Origin: B3-G11 sp036985855
GTDB taxonomy: Bacteria; Actinomycetota; Acidimicrobiia; Spongiisociales; UBA5794
Assembly (NCBI GenBank): GCA_036985855.1
Contig: BTQL01000008.1
Span: 1-57,970 of the forward strand
Length of the DNA: 57,970 nucleotides
Direction: 5' to 3'
A program made the position numbers and the translations under genes. This document shows, in pieces, positions 57,804-57,970 of this stretch (positions are counted from its first letter, which is position 1; each line of letters opens with the position of its first letter). The notes beneath the pieces were generated by a model, which ran no database searches, had not been told where the DNA came from, and saw only the letters and a list, made by a program, of their open reading frames with translations.

Positions 57804-57833
57804 GGGATCGCTTGAATTGAGTGCTACGATCCC
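57804..57833 (+). promoter_or_regulatory. Inverted repeat over the lipoprotein promoter
   Basis: GGGATCG (57804-57810) and CGATCCC (57827-57833) flank 16 bases and overlap the candidate -10 TACGAT (57825-57830). It could be an operator serving the lipoprotein gene, the divergent SHOCT gene, or both. Confidence 0.3.
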
Positions 57834-57857
57834 CTACTCACGAAGTGGGAAGCACAC

Positions 57858-57970
57858 ATGCTCAAGAAAGTCGCCATGCTGGGAGCCGCGTTCGTTGTCG
57901 TTCTGTCCGCATGCGCGCCGGGCGACAACCCGGTTACGCCGCCTCAGAATCCGGATACGACCCAGGCACC
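57858..57970 (+). CDS. Predicted lipoprotein (3' end outside the window)
   Basis: Thirty-seven codons are visible. The start MLKKVAMLGAAFVVVLSACA is a lipoprotein signal peptide: a Lys-Lys n-region, a hydrophobic core, and the lipobox LSAC, with lipidation at Cys19. The following region is Pro/Asp/Thr-rich (GDNPVTPPQNPDTTQA), a typical disordered linker. The mature domain is not in the window, so no function can be given. A TACGAT hexamer (57825-57830) and a GGGA SD-like site lie upstream. It is divergent from the SHOCT gene. Confidence 0.75.
   Translation, partial: MLKKVAMLGAAFVVVLSACAPGDNPVTPPQNPDTTQA

Noticed and set aside
1..57970. Mobile elements, CRISPR arrays, toxin-antitoxin or defence genes
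   Set aside because: No transposase, integrase, terminal repeats, spaced direct repeats or known defence domains were seen; the window is a syntenic housekeeping region.

Overview
The window is a gene-dense stretch of a bacterial chromosome, moderately GC-rich at roughly 60% by eye. It holds 60 protein genes or gene ends, all but two on the + strand. The gene content points to an actinobacterium: an mIHF nucleoid protein sits between pyrF and gmk, PriA has lost its helicase motifs, PyrR is preceded by an actinobacterial-type attenuator, and many operons appear to start with leaderless mRNAs. An Acidimicrobiia-like lineage is my best guess; this is inference from gene order and protein character, not a database result. 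No tRNA, rRNA, insertion sequence, prophage or CRISPR array was seen, and no gap without a gene exceeds 300 bases.

Layout. 1-5.4 kb: the 3' end of pdxT, then yebC, ruvCAB (with an SOS-like box over the ruvC start) and the queuosine genes queA and tgt. 5.5-8.4 kb: yajC-secD-secF. 8.4-20.9 kb: rel, a metallo-hydrolase, hisS, aspS, rarA, a small membrane protein, alaS, ruvX, mltG and aroE. 21-26.5 kb: a secreted gluzincin-like protein, a prepilin peptidase, aroC-aroK-aroB, efp and nusB. 26.5-41 kb: a pyrimidine operon (pyrR-pyrB-pyrC-carA-carB-pyrD-pyrF) behind a PyrR attenuator, running on into mihF, gmk, rpoZ, coaBC, priA, def and fmt. 41-43.5 kb: ppk2 on the - strand, rpe, and a REC-GGDDF response regulator. 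43.5-47 kb: an FMN-riboswitch-controlled riboflavin operon (ribD-ribE-ribBA-ribH). 47-54.5 kb: infC-rpmI-rplT, an rRNA/tRNA methyltransferase, pheS-pheT, a 3-methyladenine glycosylase and tyrS. 54.6-58 kb: a DUF308-DUF389 membrane protein, thiI, a small SHOCT protein and the start of a lipoprotein.

The genes are mostly housekeeping, and the regulation is the interesting part. Genes inside operons are tightly coupled by 4-base (ATGA/GTGA) or 1-base (TGATG) stop/start overlaps. Two of these couplings appear to be CTGA, giving priA and the 3-methyladenine glycosylase CTG start codons; neither gene has an ATG, GTG or TTG that would preserve its conserved N-terminus. Operon heads repeatedly carry a TANNNT hexamer 6-10 bases before the start codon, the signature of leaderless transcripts, and three times that hexamer is built on the stop codon of the gene before. 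infC appears to start at ATC. I found no convincing new defence or mobile system; the least explained proteins are the secreted gluzincin-like protein, the DUF308-DUF389 fusion and the GGDDF response regulator.
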